The translations under genes and the position numbers were made by a program. The notes under the pieces are model-generated. The model saw nothing but the letters and a program-made list of their open reading frames with translations. It searched no databases and was not told where the DNA came from. A stretch of 64,000 nucleotides of DNA from Nostoc sp. UHCC 0302 (GTDB taxonomy: Bacteria > Cyanobacteriota > Cyanobacteriia > Cyanobacteriales > Nostocaceae): contig NZ_CP151099.1 in the NCBI RefSeq assembly GCF_038096175.1, positions 1,180,501-1,244,500 of the forward strand, read 5' to 3'. The stretch's first letter is position 1. Every line of letters begins with the position of its first letter. Shown here piece after piece: positions 48,981 to 58,354 of the stretch.

Positions 48981-50812
48981 ATTACGAGCGGTTAGAAGCT
49001 GATAAAAAAGATATTTTGCTCATTGACGATATGGCAGTCAATTTGCGAGTTTTATCTGCAATCCTAGCAAGGGAAGGATATAACGTTCGCAAAGCTTTGA
49101 ACTGGCAAATGGCATTGACAGCTTGTCAAACAGTATTACCCGATTTGATATTACTCGACATTATGATGCCAGAAGTCGATGGCTATGAAGTTTGCCAGAG
49201 GTTAAAAGCGAGTCAGTTAACTGCGGATATTCCAGTAATATTTATTAGTGCTTTGGATGACGTTTTTGACAAAGTTAAAGCATTTAGTGTAGGTGGTGTA
49301 GACTATATCACCAAACCTTTCGAGTCTGAAGAAGTTTTAGTGCGTGTACAAAATCAATTAGCATTGAGAACAGCACAATTAGAAATATTGAAACTCAACG
49401 CTGAGTTGGAACAAAGGGTACAACAGCGCACTTCGGAGCTAGAAAAGGCTTTGCATAAACTCCAAGGAGAAGTTACCTACCGCAAACATCTGCAAAGTAA
49501 ATTGCTAGATATAGCATTACACGATTCATTGACTGGGTTACCAAATCGAATTTTGTTTATTAGGCGATTAGAAAAAGCTCTAAATAGTGCTAAGCAAGAA
49601 CCCAATTATCATTTTGCTGTATTGTTTTTAGATTGCGATCGCTTTAAAGTTATTAACGATTCCTTGGGACATCTGGTGGGAGATGAATTGCTTAGGGCGA
49701 TCGCCCGTCGTTTACAAGCTTGTCTAAAACCTGTTGATACTTTAGCACGATTAGGTGGTGACGAATTTGCAATCCTCCTAGAAAACCTCACAGATATTAG
49801 CATAGCGATCAAACTTGCTGAGTCCATTTTGCAACAGCTATCACTCAGCTTTCAGCTATCCAGGTATGAAGTGTTTATGAATGCCAGTATTGGCATTAGT
49901 TGGGGCAATAAAGATTATGATCGTCCAGAATATTTGCTGCGGGATGCTGACACAGCAATGTATCGCGCTAAAGCTCAAGGAAGAGCCAGGTATTACGTTT
50001 TTGACCCAGTCATGTATCAGGAAGCTATTCAGATTTTAGAACTAGAAAATGACCTGCGAAGAGCTATTGAACGGCAAGAATTCCTCGTTTACTATCAGCC
50101 AATTATTTCCTTAAGTACAGGTAGAATTTCTGGTTTTGAAGCATTAGTGCGCTGGCAACATCCAATTCGTGGTTTGGTTTCTCCTATAGAGTTTATTCCC
50201 GTGGCAGAAGAGACAGGTTTAATTAATGCTATTAACACTTGGGTATTACGGTCAGCTTGCCAGCAATTAAGCATTTGGCAACATTATCCAGTGACGCCAG
50301 AACCTTTAACTATCAGTGTTAATTTGAGCGCAAGATTATTTTTGCAACCTGATTTACTAGTACAAATTGACCAAATTATTGAAGAAACTAAAGTAAATCC
50401 TGCTTACTTAGAATTGGAAATTACAGAAAGCGTAATTATGGAAAATAGTAATGCAGTCAGAATAATTCTCCAGCAATTAAAGCAGCGAAAAATGAAGTTA
50501 GTTATGGATGACTTTGGTACAGGCTATTCTTCTTTAAGTTACCTGCACAGTTTTCCTTTGAATGCGCTTAAAATTGATAAATCTTTTGTCAAACGTATGC
50601 AGGAAAATCAAGAAAACATGGGATTAGTACCTGCAATGATTGGCATTGCTGATTCTATGGGGATGGTAGTGATTGCTGAAGGTGTGGAAACAAAAGAACA
50701 GTTATTGCAATTGAGAAGTTTAAACTGTAATTTTGCTCAAGGATATTTTTTTGCTAGACCGTTGGAGCAACAATCGGTTATCAAGTTGCTTGCTGCGTCC
50801 CCTCAATGGTGA
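48977..50812 (+). CDS. Response regulator with GGDEF and EAL domains (REC-GGDEF-EAL)
   Basis: A 611-residue cyclic-di-GMP enzyme controlled by phosphorylation. The REC domain (about 12-125) has acceptor Asp in LILLDIMMPEVDGYEV. A coiled coil leads to the GGDEF domain (about 185-345) with DSLTGLPNRILFIRRL and an intact ARLGGDEFAIL signature. The EAL domain (about 365-605) has GFEALVRWQHP, LELEITESVIM, MDDFGTGYSSLSYL, and VIAEGVETKEQL. Both signatures look active, so the net direction cannot be told. It overlaps the hybrid kinase stop (ATGA) and is very probably its output. Confidence 0.95.
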   Translation: MNYERLEADKKDILLIDDMAVNLRVLSAILAREGYNVRKALNWQMALTACQTVLPDLILLDIMMPEVDGYEVCQRLKASQLTADIPVIFISALDDVFDKVKAFSVGGVDYITKPFESEEVLVRVQNQLALRTAQLEILKLNAELEQRVQQRTSELEKALHKLQGEVTYRKHLQSKLLDIALHDSLTGLPNRILFIRRLEKALNSAKQEPNYHFAVLFLDCDRFKVINDSLGHLVGDELLRAIARRLQACLKPVDTLARLGGDEFAILLENLTDISIAIKLAESILQQLSLSFQLSRYEVFMNASIGISWGNKDYDRPEYLLRDADTAMYRAKAQGRARYYVFDPVMYQEAIQILELENDLRRAIERQEFLVYYQPIISLSTGRISGFEALVRWQHPIRGLVSPIEFIPVAEETGLINAINTWVLRSACQQLSIWQHYPVTPEPLTISVNLSARLFLQPDLLVQIDQIIEETKVNPAYLELEITESVIMENSNAVRIILQQLKQRKMKLVMDDFGTGYSSLSYLHSFPLNALKIDKSFVKRMQENQENMGLVPAMIGIADSMGMVVIAEGVETKEQLLQLRSLNCNFAQGYFFARPLEQQSVIKLLAASPQW

Positions 50813-51517
50813 TTGAAGAAGAATACATTCGTCAAAATTCAAGAGCAAAGCCAAAGACGCTCCGCGAAAGCTAGTCGCTCCTCTATGGAAACCAAAAAAC
50901 CGCGTTAGCTCACCGCAAAGCTAATGCTTTAGTGGCGTGTTTCACTATTTATTCATTCACCCGTAAGACTCCAATTCATACTTAATTCTGGCAACTAGAC
51001 GCCAGGTACTTCAAGTTGGCAAGCCCTTCGGATTCGGCAGTCCACGACGCTCCTCCGTCACTAACGGCGGCAAAGCCCTTACGGGTTTAGTAGTCCCTCA
51101 ACTTGGGAAGACCCCCAAGATCGGGCTGCTTCACCGCCCAACGCATTGTCTACTCCTGAATTCTTTTTTAATAGTCTGCGCGTGCTATCTACTATACTTA
51201 CGTAAGAGGGCTATCAGGTTAGCAAAGCTCTAAATAAGTGAATGGCTTTGAAAAGTTGTGAAAATCTTGTACTAAATTTAATTTTGCTAAAAAGTAGTCA
51301 GGAGGAGGCAGTGTAATCGCTGGAAGACTATTTAGAGCGGTGTATTTTGTGGACGCATAAGTAAAAAAATTAATAATTAGTTCAAATAAATATTTATACC
51401 AATTCTCCAAAATTAAGCTAAAGATGGCAGCCTGAAAACTCAGATTAAATTTAACTTTCTGAATTATAAATTGGTATTATTATACCCACTGCTGATAAAT
51501 ATAGATTTAATTAAAAG
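50813..51517. other. Long intergenic spacer with GC-rich repeats
   Basis: 705 bases. 50850-51160 contains GC-rich Nostoc spacer text (AAAGACGCTCCGCGAAAGCT, GCAAAGCCCTTACGGGTTTA, CCGCCCAACGCATTG). 51160-51517 is AT-rich and should hold the promoter of the next kinase. No supported gene. Confidence 0.55.
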
Positions 51518-53020
51518 ATGGATATCAATCAAAATAACCAACATAAAGGAAACATTTTGGTGGTCGATGATACCCCAGATAATTTACGTCTTTTATCGGC
51601 AATGTTGACTGCACAAGGTTTTGAAGTTCGGAAAGCCTTAAACGGTAAAATGGCTCTGACCGCCTGTCAAATGGTTGTGCCAGATTTGATTTTACTAGAT
51701 ATTAATATGCCAGAAATGGATGGCTATGAAGTTTGTCAACAATTGAAAGCCAATGAGAAAACTTGCGAAGTTCCAGTAATTTTTATTAGCGCCTTAGATG
51801 ATATTTTAGATAAAGTAAAAGCTTTTGATGTTGGTGGTGTTGATTATATTACCAAACCTTTTCATGGCGCAGAGGTCGTATTGCGAATTGAAAATCAAAT
51901 AAATTTACGTTTATTCCAAGTTAAACTTAAAGAAAAAAATATCTTACTACAGCAAGCTTTAGATAACTTGAAAGCTGCTCAAGTCCAACAAATTCAGAAT
52001 GAAAAGATGGTAGCGCTAGGGCAGTTAGTGGCAGGAATAGCTCATGAAGTGAATAACCCCATCAGTTTTATTTATGGGAATCTTCAATATGCTGGTCAAT
52101 ATGTGCAAGAGTTAGTCAATATGATTGAGGCTTATCAACAAGAATATCCCAAACCTGCACCAAAAATTCAACAAATAGTTAAAGATTTAGACTTAAATTT
52201 TGTGATTAAAGACCTGCAAGATTTGATAGGTGCTATGTATAGAGGATCTGATCGGATTCGAGAAATCGTACTAGCATTACAAAACTTCTCTAGGCATGAT
52301 GAAGCCGAAATGAAGCAGGTGAATATCCATGAAGGTATCGATAGCACTTTAGTGATGTTACAACATCGATTTAGGGAAACAGTAGACCGACCTCATATTG
52401 TTGTAGTAAAAGACTATGGCGAATTGCCTGTAGTAAGCTGTTATGCAAGTGAACTAAACCAAGTATTTATGCATCTCTTGAATAATGCTATCGATGCAAT
52501 AGAAGAGACATTTGTCATTAAGAGCCAGTTACGTGCAGAGAGAAGTCGGAGCGCCGACTCGCGGCACTCTGACCTTCTCCCAAAGGGAGACGCCAAGAGC
52601 GAACGGGGGATTTCTCCAGTGGAGCAATCTGGTGTTATTTTGTCATCATCAGAAGATAAAAAACAAACAGAAAAGTCTGACACCCAGCTTTCTGCAAGCA
52701 GAACTTCTCCTATGGTTGACCGGAGGCGAACGGAGGCAACTCCACAGATTCGAATTCGCACAGAGGTAAAAGATTCTAATATTGTCAGGATTGCGATCGC
52801 TGATAATGGCCCTGGTATAGATGAATCGTTGCGATCGCGTTTATTTGATCCATTTTTTACCACAAAACCTGTAGGTAAGGGTAGTGGCCTAGGATTATCG
52901 ATTAGCTATCACATTGTCGTCCAAAAACATCGAGGACAGATTATCTGTATCTCATCTCCAGGACACGGAGCAGAGTTTGTAATTGAGATTCCCATCAAAC
53001 AACCTGAGACTAATTCGTAA
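51518..53020 (+). CDS. REC-histidine kinase (response regulator fused to HisKA-HATPase)
   Basis: A soluble 500-residue kinase. The N-terminal REC (about 12-130; Asp in LILLDINMPEMDGYEV) is closely similar to that of the GGDEF/EAL protein just upstream. A coiled coil is followed by a HisKA-like segment with His about 176 in LVAGIAHEVNNPISFIYGN, then HATPase with N box HLLNNAIDAIEE, G1 DNGPGIDESL and G2 GSGLGLSISYHIV. About 79 residues (nt 52506-52742) between N and G1 boxes are repeat-derived and absent from usual relatives. This places the insert at the same position as in the hybrid kinase. Confidence 0.93.
   Translation: MDINQNNQHKGNILVVDDTPDNLRLLSAMLTAQGFEVRKALNGKMALTACQMVVPDLILLDINMPEMDGYEVCQQLKANEKTCEVPVIFISALDDILDKVKAFDVGGVDYITKPFHGAEVVLRIENQINLRLFQVKLKEKNILLQQALDNLKAAQVQQIQNEKMVALGQLVAGIAHEVNNPISFIYGNLQYAGQYVQELVNMIEAYQQEYPKPAPKIQQIVKDLDLNFVIKDLQDLIGAMYRGSDRIREIVLALQNFSRHDEAEMKQVNIHEGIDSTLVMLQHRFRETVDRPHIVVVKDYGELPVVSCYASELNQVFMHLLNNAIDAIEETFVIKSQLRAERSRSADSRHSDLLPKGDAKSERGISPVEQSGVILSSSEDKKQTEKSDTQLSASRTSPMVDRRRTEATPQIRIRTEVKDSNIVRIAIADNGPGIDESLRSRLFDPFFTTKPVGKGSGLGLSISYHIVVQKHRGQIICISSPGHGAEFVIEIPIKQPETNS
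52506..52742. repeat. In-frame spacer-repeat insert inside the REC-kinase gene
   Basis: The left part reads AGCCAGTTACGTGCAGAGAG, matching the hybrid-kinase insert in reverse orientation. The right part (GCAAGCAGAACTTCTCCTAT, GGTTGACCGG) matches the intergenic copy at 41701-41817. The length is a multiple of three and there is no stop. Confidence 0.85.
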
Positions 53021-53098
53021 CGATACTCCGCCCCGCTACGCTAACGTAATTCGTAATTCATAATTCGTAACGATGCTCCACTAACTTAATTCGTAATT
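53018..53098. repeat. Spacer repeat, ATTCGTAACGATGCTCC family
   Basis: Two partly repeated copies of AATTCGTAACGATRCTCC with CGCTACGCTAACGTAATTC between them, directly after the kinase stop. Inverted relative of 14464-14520. Confidence 0.7.
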
Positions 53099-53140
53099 AA
53101 TACTAATCTGGGCAAGCGAAAGAATCTGACCAACTGCTAA

Positions 53141-54766
53141 TTACTTTGATAGGCTCAACGGTAATTTAACTGTAAAATTTGTCCAACCTTGAAAGCTTGT
53201 AACTTCTATTGTGCCTTGGAGACATTCTACTAGCTTTTTCACTAATGCTAAGCCTAATCCTGTTCCCCCATGCTGGCAGCGATCGCTTTGAGGAATCCGG
53301 TAAAATGGCTCAAATATTCGAGATTGTTCTTTTACTGGAATTGTCACACCAGAATTGCTAATTTTAATTTCAAAGTATGGGGTTTTCTTATTAAGAGTAA
53401 AATTAGATTCAGCATCTTCATTAATTAAACTTGTTGTCGTGTAGCTCAACTGAACAGTTAACCTAATCTGTTCATCAGGAGAAGTATATTTGCAAGCATT
53501 ATTGAGTAACTCTGACACAATTTGAGTTAGGCTAGCCAAATCTGAAATTAGAGGTGGTAAATTTGGGACAATGCTAACTTGTAAATTTTGTTGCTGAACC
53601 TGAGTCCGTTCTTGAAAACACTCGACAACGTGAGGCAGCCAGTCTTGGAGTTGAATTGAAGTTAATTCTAATGGATAAACGTCTGCATCAATCATTCGCA
53701 TATTCAGCAAATCGTCCACCAGATTTAGTTCCTGTTCGCACTGGTCACGCAAGATACTTAAGTAGTGGACTACGGACTCAGATGCAAAAACCGACTCTGA
53801 ACTCAAAATGCCTTCTTGAGTTAAAGCATTTTCTAGCATATAAATTGCCATTTTGATGTTTAACAACGGCGTTCGCATTTCGTGAGAAGTAGTTGCTAAA
53901 AAATCCTCTTTCAACTGGTTGAGCCGTTCCAGTTCTGCCACTTGAATTTCTAGTTGCCGATTACGTTCAATTGTAAGATGAGGTTCATAGGTCAGTCGCC
54001 GTTGCGTGTCATCTCGAAAAACCATTACAGCTCCCGTAATTAAGCCACTATTGTCTCTAAGGTGAGTAGCGCTGTCAGCTATGGGAATAGTTTTTCCGTT
54101 TTTGCCAATCAGTAGAATGTGATTGTTAAGATAGACAGTATTTCCTTGTTCCAGGGCTGAGATAATCGGATTTTCTACAGGAAGCTTAGTTTGTTCATCA
54201 ATAAGTTTGATTACCTCATTTAAGTTCCGTTCCTTTGCTTCATTCAATCGCCATCCTGTTAATGCTTCAGCTACCTGATTCAAGTATTTGACACGTAACT
54301 CAGGATCAACCACAATTACTCCGTTGCCCATTTCTCGAAGCACAGTACTCAAAAATTGCTCACGTTCATAACGACTGAGTGCTGTTTGAATGGCGACGTA
54401 CAGTTCTTGCTCCCTGATAGGTTTAAGGATGTAACCAAAGGGTAATGTTAGCGTTGCCCGCTCTACGGTACTTTTATCAGAATGTCCTGTGACGTAGATG
54501 ATGGGAATTTGCAGACTATTCCAAATTTGCTCTGCTGCTTCGATACCGTCCATTTCACCCCGTAGCCGGATATCCATCAAAATCAAGTTTGGGCGAAGCT
54601 CCGTAGCCTTTTCAATTGCTGCTTCTGCAGAATCTACAATATCTGGAACAGTATATCCTAGGGACTCTAAACTTTCTTGTAAATTGATAGCAAGGATATA
54701 CTCATCCTCAACAACTAGGATACGAACCATCTTGGTTGTTTGGATATTTGATGAGATGCTTATCAT
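53141..54766 (-). CDS. REC-PAS-HisKA-HATPase sensor kinase
   Basis: 541 residues, soluble. The REC domain (about 14-125) has the acceptor Asp in NLILMDIRLRGEMDGIEA. PAS (about 135-255) includes VYLNNHILLIGKNGKTIPI. HisKA has His in TTSHEMRTPLLNIKMA (about residue 305), and HATPase has NNACKYTSPDEQI and GTGLGLALVKKLVECL. The G1 box is unusual (ISNSGVTIPVKEQSRIFEPF): the Asp is replaced by Asn and the GxG is altered, so ATP binding may be weakened. Start at 54766; an ATG at 54730 is an alternative. It lies 17 bases downstream of the CBS-PAS kinase on the same strand, forming an operon. Confidence 0.92.
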   Translation of the reverse strand: MISISSNIQTTKMVRILVVEDEYILAINLQESLESLGYTVPDIVDSAEAAIEKATELRPNLILMDIRLRGEMDGIEAAEQIWNSLQIPIIYVTGHSDKSTVERATLTLPFGYILKPIREQELYVAIQTALSRYEREQFLSTVLREMGNGVIVVDPELRVKYLNQVAEALTGWRLNEAKERNLNEVIKLIDEQTKLPVENPIISALEQGNTVYLNNHILLIGKNGKTIPIADSATHLRDNSGLITGAVMVFRDDTQRRLTYEPHLTIERNRQLEIQVAELERLNQLKEDFLATTSHEMRTPLLNIKMAIYMLENALTQEGILSSESVFASESVVHYLSILRDQCEQELNLVDDLLNMRMIDADVYPLELTSIQLQDWLPHVVECFQERTQVQQQNLQVSIVPNLPPLISDLASLTQIVSELLNNACKYTSPDEQIRLTVQLSYTTTSLINEDAESNFTLNKKTPYFEIKISNSGVTIPVKEQSRIFEPFYRIPQSDRCQHGGTGLGLALVKKLVECLQGTIEVTSFQGWTNFTVKLPLSLSK

Positions 54767-54783
54767 ATTTAGCCCCTGATTTT

Positions 54784-57700
54784 TTAAAAAATTATTTTAA
54801 ATTTTGTTCCCTGATGAGAGTCAATCTCAAGCTTTCCTCTTAGCTGCTTAACTAAACCATGCACAAGGTTTATCCCCAGTGTTTTAGCTTTTTTACTATC
54901 AAAGTTTTCTGGAAGGCCAACACCATTGTCTTGAATAATTAGTATTAGCTTACCCTGCTGTAACCCCAACATCAAAGGTTCGCATTCTTGATAAAACCTG
55001 ACCTGAATTTCGCCTCCACAATTACCGGGAAAGGCGTATTTCAAAGCATTGGAAACTAGTTCGTTGATAATCAAACCGCAAGAAATGGCGGTTTCAATGT
55101 CCAGGCTAGCATCATCTACTTGAATATTAAGTTTTATCTGGCTTGAACTGACGTTATAAGAATCGAATAAATGGGTTGTTAAATCCGGAATATATTGAGC
55201 GAAATCAATATCAGCTAAATCTTCAGAGCGGTACAGTTTTTCATGAACCAGGGCAATCGAAGCTATTCGGTTTTGGCTATCCCGGAGAATTACACTGGCT
55301 TGAGAATCTTGTATACGTCTAGACTGCATCTGAAGCAAACTACTTACAATTCCTAAATTGTTCTTGACACGATGGTGAATTTCTTTGAGTAATACCTCCT
55401 TTTCTTTCAAAGATGCTCTAATTTGTTCCTGTGCTTGCTTTTGTTCAGTAATATCTTGGTGGACAGCAACCAGAACTTTTCCATATTCAGGATGCCCAAA
55501 AACGGTCGTCATTGCGCTACTCCAAAATGGAGTGCCATCTTTCTTAACGTTCTGGACTTCATAATTTGCCTCACCATGATGCAATACGGCAGTCCTAATC
55601 GCCTGATTAACTTCTTCGGCAGTGGTATATTCATCTGCATAGTTAACAATCGATACATGGTGACCTATTAGCTCACCAGGATCATAACCAAACATCTGGT
55701 CAAATTTAGGATTGGTATAGACAATTACGCCATCATCGGCTCTAACTAAGCAAATTCCCTCAGCTATGTTCCGGGTAATGACTGCTTGCAGCTCTAACAT
55801 CTGTTCAGCGCGTTTGCGATCGCTAATATTAATGCTATTACCAACGATGCGATAAATACGCGCGTTTTCGTCTCGTAGGGGAGTCAAACTGGTTAGCCAC
55901 CATGTTTCCTGCCCTTTGAAAGGTAAGCATTCCTCATAGGTAATAGTTTTGCCAGCCGAGACGCAATCTTGATAATGCTGCCGCACAATCGCTGCCATAG
56001 TGGGAGCAAGGATTTGCTCCGGGGTCTTGCCCTGTAATACATGAGAATTTAAGCCGGTGAGCCTTTCATGGGCAGGGTTTACACCCACGAAGCGAAAATC
56101 ATCATTTAAAACATCTACAACAAAAATTGCTTCTCCAACACCATCGTAGATACTGCGTAAAAAGTTCTCCTTTTCTTGAAGCGCTTGCTCTGCTAGTTTG
56201 CGATCGCGCAGTGCAGCTTGTTGTTCGCTAACATCAATTATCACACCTAGCATCCGTATGGGTTCGCCAGCTTGGTTGTAGATACCGCGCCCTTTACCAA
56301 TCAGCCAGTGTACCCCGCCATTGGGATGAATAACTCGATATTCAGCTTCATAATTAGTATGCTCTGTCAGCGCTTTAAATAAAGCTTGTTCAACTCGGTC
56401 AACATCTTCTGGATGAATAGAATTGCGCCATAGTTGATATTCAGCTACTGATGTTTCTGGGAGCAATCCTAGCAAGCGATAATGCTTATCATTCCAAGTG
56501 ACTTCATCTGTTTGAATATCCCAGCCCCAACTACCGATGTGAGTAAATTCTAATGTTAGCCTCAGATGTTCTTCACTTCTGGCTAAAGCTTCTTCTGTCC
56601 GTTTACGTTCGCTGATATCTGTGACTCTTACCAAATTCATCACCTGCCCAGCAATTTTGATTTGTTTGGCTGCGATGTTTCCCCAAAAGCAATTGCCTTG
56701 TCGAGTCAAGTATTCAATTTCTCGATTCCAAACCCTTTGCTGGTTAACTTCTTCCAAAATGGTAGTTAATTCATCGGGAGGAAATGGTTGTTTTTGTAGA
56801 GTTTGAGCCTCAATATTAATTAGTTCTGCCTTACTAGAGACATCAAACAGCTTCACAGCGCGATCATTACAGTCAGTTATTAGTAATGTTTCTGCATTCA
56901 CCAGAAAGATGGCATCAGTAGATTCATTGTAGATAGCTTCTCGCAGGTCGCGGCTCTTGATGATTTCTAACTCAGTTTGTTTACGCTCTGTAATATCGAG
57001 AATAGCTCCTAACAGCTTAACTGCTTGCCCGCGAGGATCACAAGCTATCTCTGCTTTCGACTCAAGGTAGCGCACTGAGCCATCGGATCGAATAATTCGA
57101 TATTCAACATTAAAGGGGGTTCTTTGAGCGATCGCCTCTTGGAGGCAAGTTTGCCACAGTAAGCGATCGTCTGGATGAATCATCTGGAGAAATTCAGCTT
57201 CGGAGGGTTCTGATTGAGTTGGATTTAAACCAAAGATGCGAAAGGTTTCGATTGACCAATCTCGCTTCTGAGTTTCTAAGTTCCATTCCCAACTACCCAC
57301 ATGAGCAATCTGTTGAGCTGTGGCTAGTTGCGCTTCCCGTTGTCGGAGTTTTTCCTCAGCCTGTTTGCGGTTGCTGATATCTGTTACTCGTACCAAATTC
57401 ATCACCTGGCCAGCAACGTTGATTTGTTTGACTGCGATGTTTCCCCAAAAGCAATCGCCTTGTCGAGTCAGGTATTCAATTTCTCGACTCCAAAACCCTT
57501 GCTCATTAATTTCTTCGACAATGCTGGTTAACTCATCAGTGGTGAAGGGTCGTTTTTGCAGTATTTGGCCCTCAATGTTAATCAGTTCAGCTTTGTTAGA
57601 AGCTGCAAACAATTTCACTGCTCGTTGATTACAATCAGTAGTCAGCAATGTTTCTGTATCCACCAGAAACAGAGCATCAGCAGACTCGTTAAAGATGGCT

Positions 57701-58167
57701 TCTCGTAAATCTCGGCTGCGAATAACTTCTAACTCGGCTTTCTTTTCGCTACTCTCGGTAGTAATTTCCGTATCCATCCAGCAGTTTGCCGCAAATGATG
57801 CAGGTGTCACAACAGCTAGCACCTGTCCTTGATGATCAACCACGGGTAAGTGGCGAATTCGATGTTGATAAAATCTTTGCCAGACAGCAGAAATATCCTC
57901 AGCTTCCGTCTCACTTAAGGTAATAACAGGTTGAGTCATCAATTTAGCAACGCTTGTATTTGCCAATGGAACAGCATTGGCGATCGCCCGAACCACGTCT
58001 CGTTCAGTGAAAATGCCAACTAGCTGTTGCTGCTCTAAAACCAGCGCACAACTTGCCTGGGTTTGATTCATCAAATGAATCACGTCAACCAATAGCATAT
58101 TTCCGACAACTTTTAGCAATGGTTGTTGACAATTTTCATTAAATAGACACAGTTTAGGAATATCCAT
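54784..58167 (-). CDS. CBS-multi-PAS sensor histidine kinase (HisKA_2/HWE type)
   Basis: 1127 residues from the ATG 58167 (AAAGGA about 9 bases upstream; a TTG at 58200 is less likely). Two CBS motifs come first (about residues 10-130: GNMLLVDVIHLMNQTQASCA, RIRHLPVVDHQGQVLAVV), usually binding adenine nucleotides. Six PAS domains follow. PAS1 and PAS3 are close duplicates (both with LTRQG and CFWGNIA). The kinase ends with the HisKA_2 block LKEIHHRVKNNLGIVSSLL, then NELVSNALKYAFPG and DNGVGLPEN. No membrane segment. First gene of the operon with the REC-PAS kinase at 53141, whose REC is a likely partner. Confidence 0.94.
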   Translation of the reverse strand: MDIPKLCLFNENCQQPLLKVVGNMLLVDVIHLMNQTQASCALVLEQQQLVGIFTERDVVRAIANAVPLANTSVAKLMTQPVITLSETEAEDISAVWQRFYQHRIRHLPVVDHQGQVLAVVTPASFAANCWMDTEITTESSEKKAELEVIRSRDLREAIFNESADALFLVDTETLLTTDCNQRAVKLFAASNKAELINIEGQILQKRPFTTDELTSIVEEINEQGFWSREIEYLTRQGDCFWGNIAVKQINVAGQVMNLVRVTDISNRKQAEEKLRQREAQLATAQQIAHVGSWEWNLETQKRDWSIETFRIFGLNPTQSEPSEAEFLQMIHPDDRLLWQTCLQEAIAQRTPFNVEYRIIRSDGSVRYLESKAEIACDPRGQAVKLLGAILDITERKQTELEIIKSRDLREAIYNESTDAIFLVNAETLLITDCNDRAVKLFDVSSKAELINIEAQTLQKQPFPPDELTTILEEVNQQRVWNREIEYLTRQGNCFWGNIAAKQIKIAGQVMNLVRVTDISERKRTEEALARSEEHLRLTLEFTHIGSWGWDIQTDEVTWNDKHYRLLGLLPETSVAEYQLWRNSIHPEDVDRVEQALFKALTEHTNYEAEYRVIHPNGGVHWLIGKGRGIYNQAGEPIRMLGVIIDVSEQQAALRDRKLAEQALQEKENFLRSIYDGVGEAIFVVDVLNDDFRFVGVNPAHERLTGLNSHVLQGKTPEQILAPTMAAIVRQHYQDCVSAGKTITYEECLPFKGQETWWLTSLTPLRDENARIYRIVGNSINISDRKRAEQMLELQAVITRNIAEGICLVRADDGVIVYTNPKFDQMFGYDPGELIGHHVSIVNYADEYTTAEEVNQAIRTAVLHHGEANYEVQNVKKDGTPFWSSAMTTVFGHPEYGKVLVAVHQDITEQKQAQEQIRASLKEKEVLLKEIHHRVKNNLGIVSSLLQMQSRRIQDSQASVILRDSQNRIASIALVHEKLYRSEDLADIDFAQYIPDLTTHLFDSYNVSSSQIKLNIQVDDASLDIETAISCGLIINELVSNALKYAFPGNCGGEIQVRFYQECEPLMLGLQQGKLILIIQDNGVGLPENFDSKKAKTLGINLVHGLVKQLRGKLEIDSHQGTKFKIIF

Positions 58168-58354
58168 CTGAGCGATTCCTTTTTTATTTACCCCATTCAA
58201 CTTTAAGGTGGGTATAAATGAGCAGCAAGGGTTAGAGGAGCAGGAGGGTTTTCTGTACCAATAGTCTGATTACCCAGAATTCCAGATGAGGAAATCCGTA
58301 CTTTTTATCGATTACAGGCTACTCTTTTCAGTCGCATAAACGCATAATAGAAAT

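Noticed and set aside
51219-51410. 63-codon minus-strand ORF in the kinase spacer
   Set aside because: No start signal, no family, and it lies in AT-rich promoter DNA.
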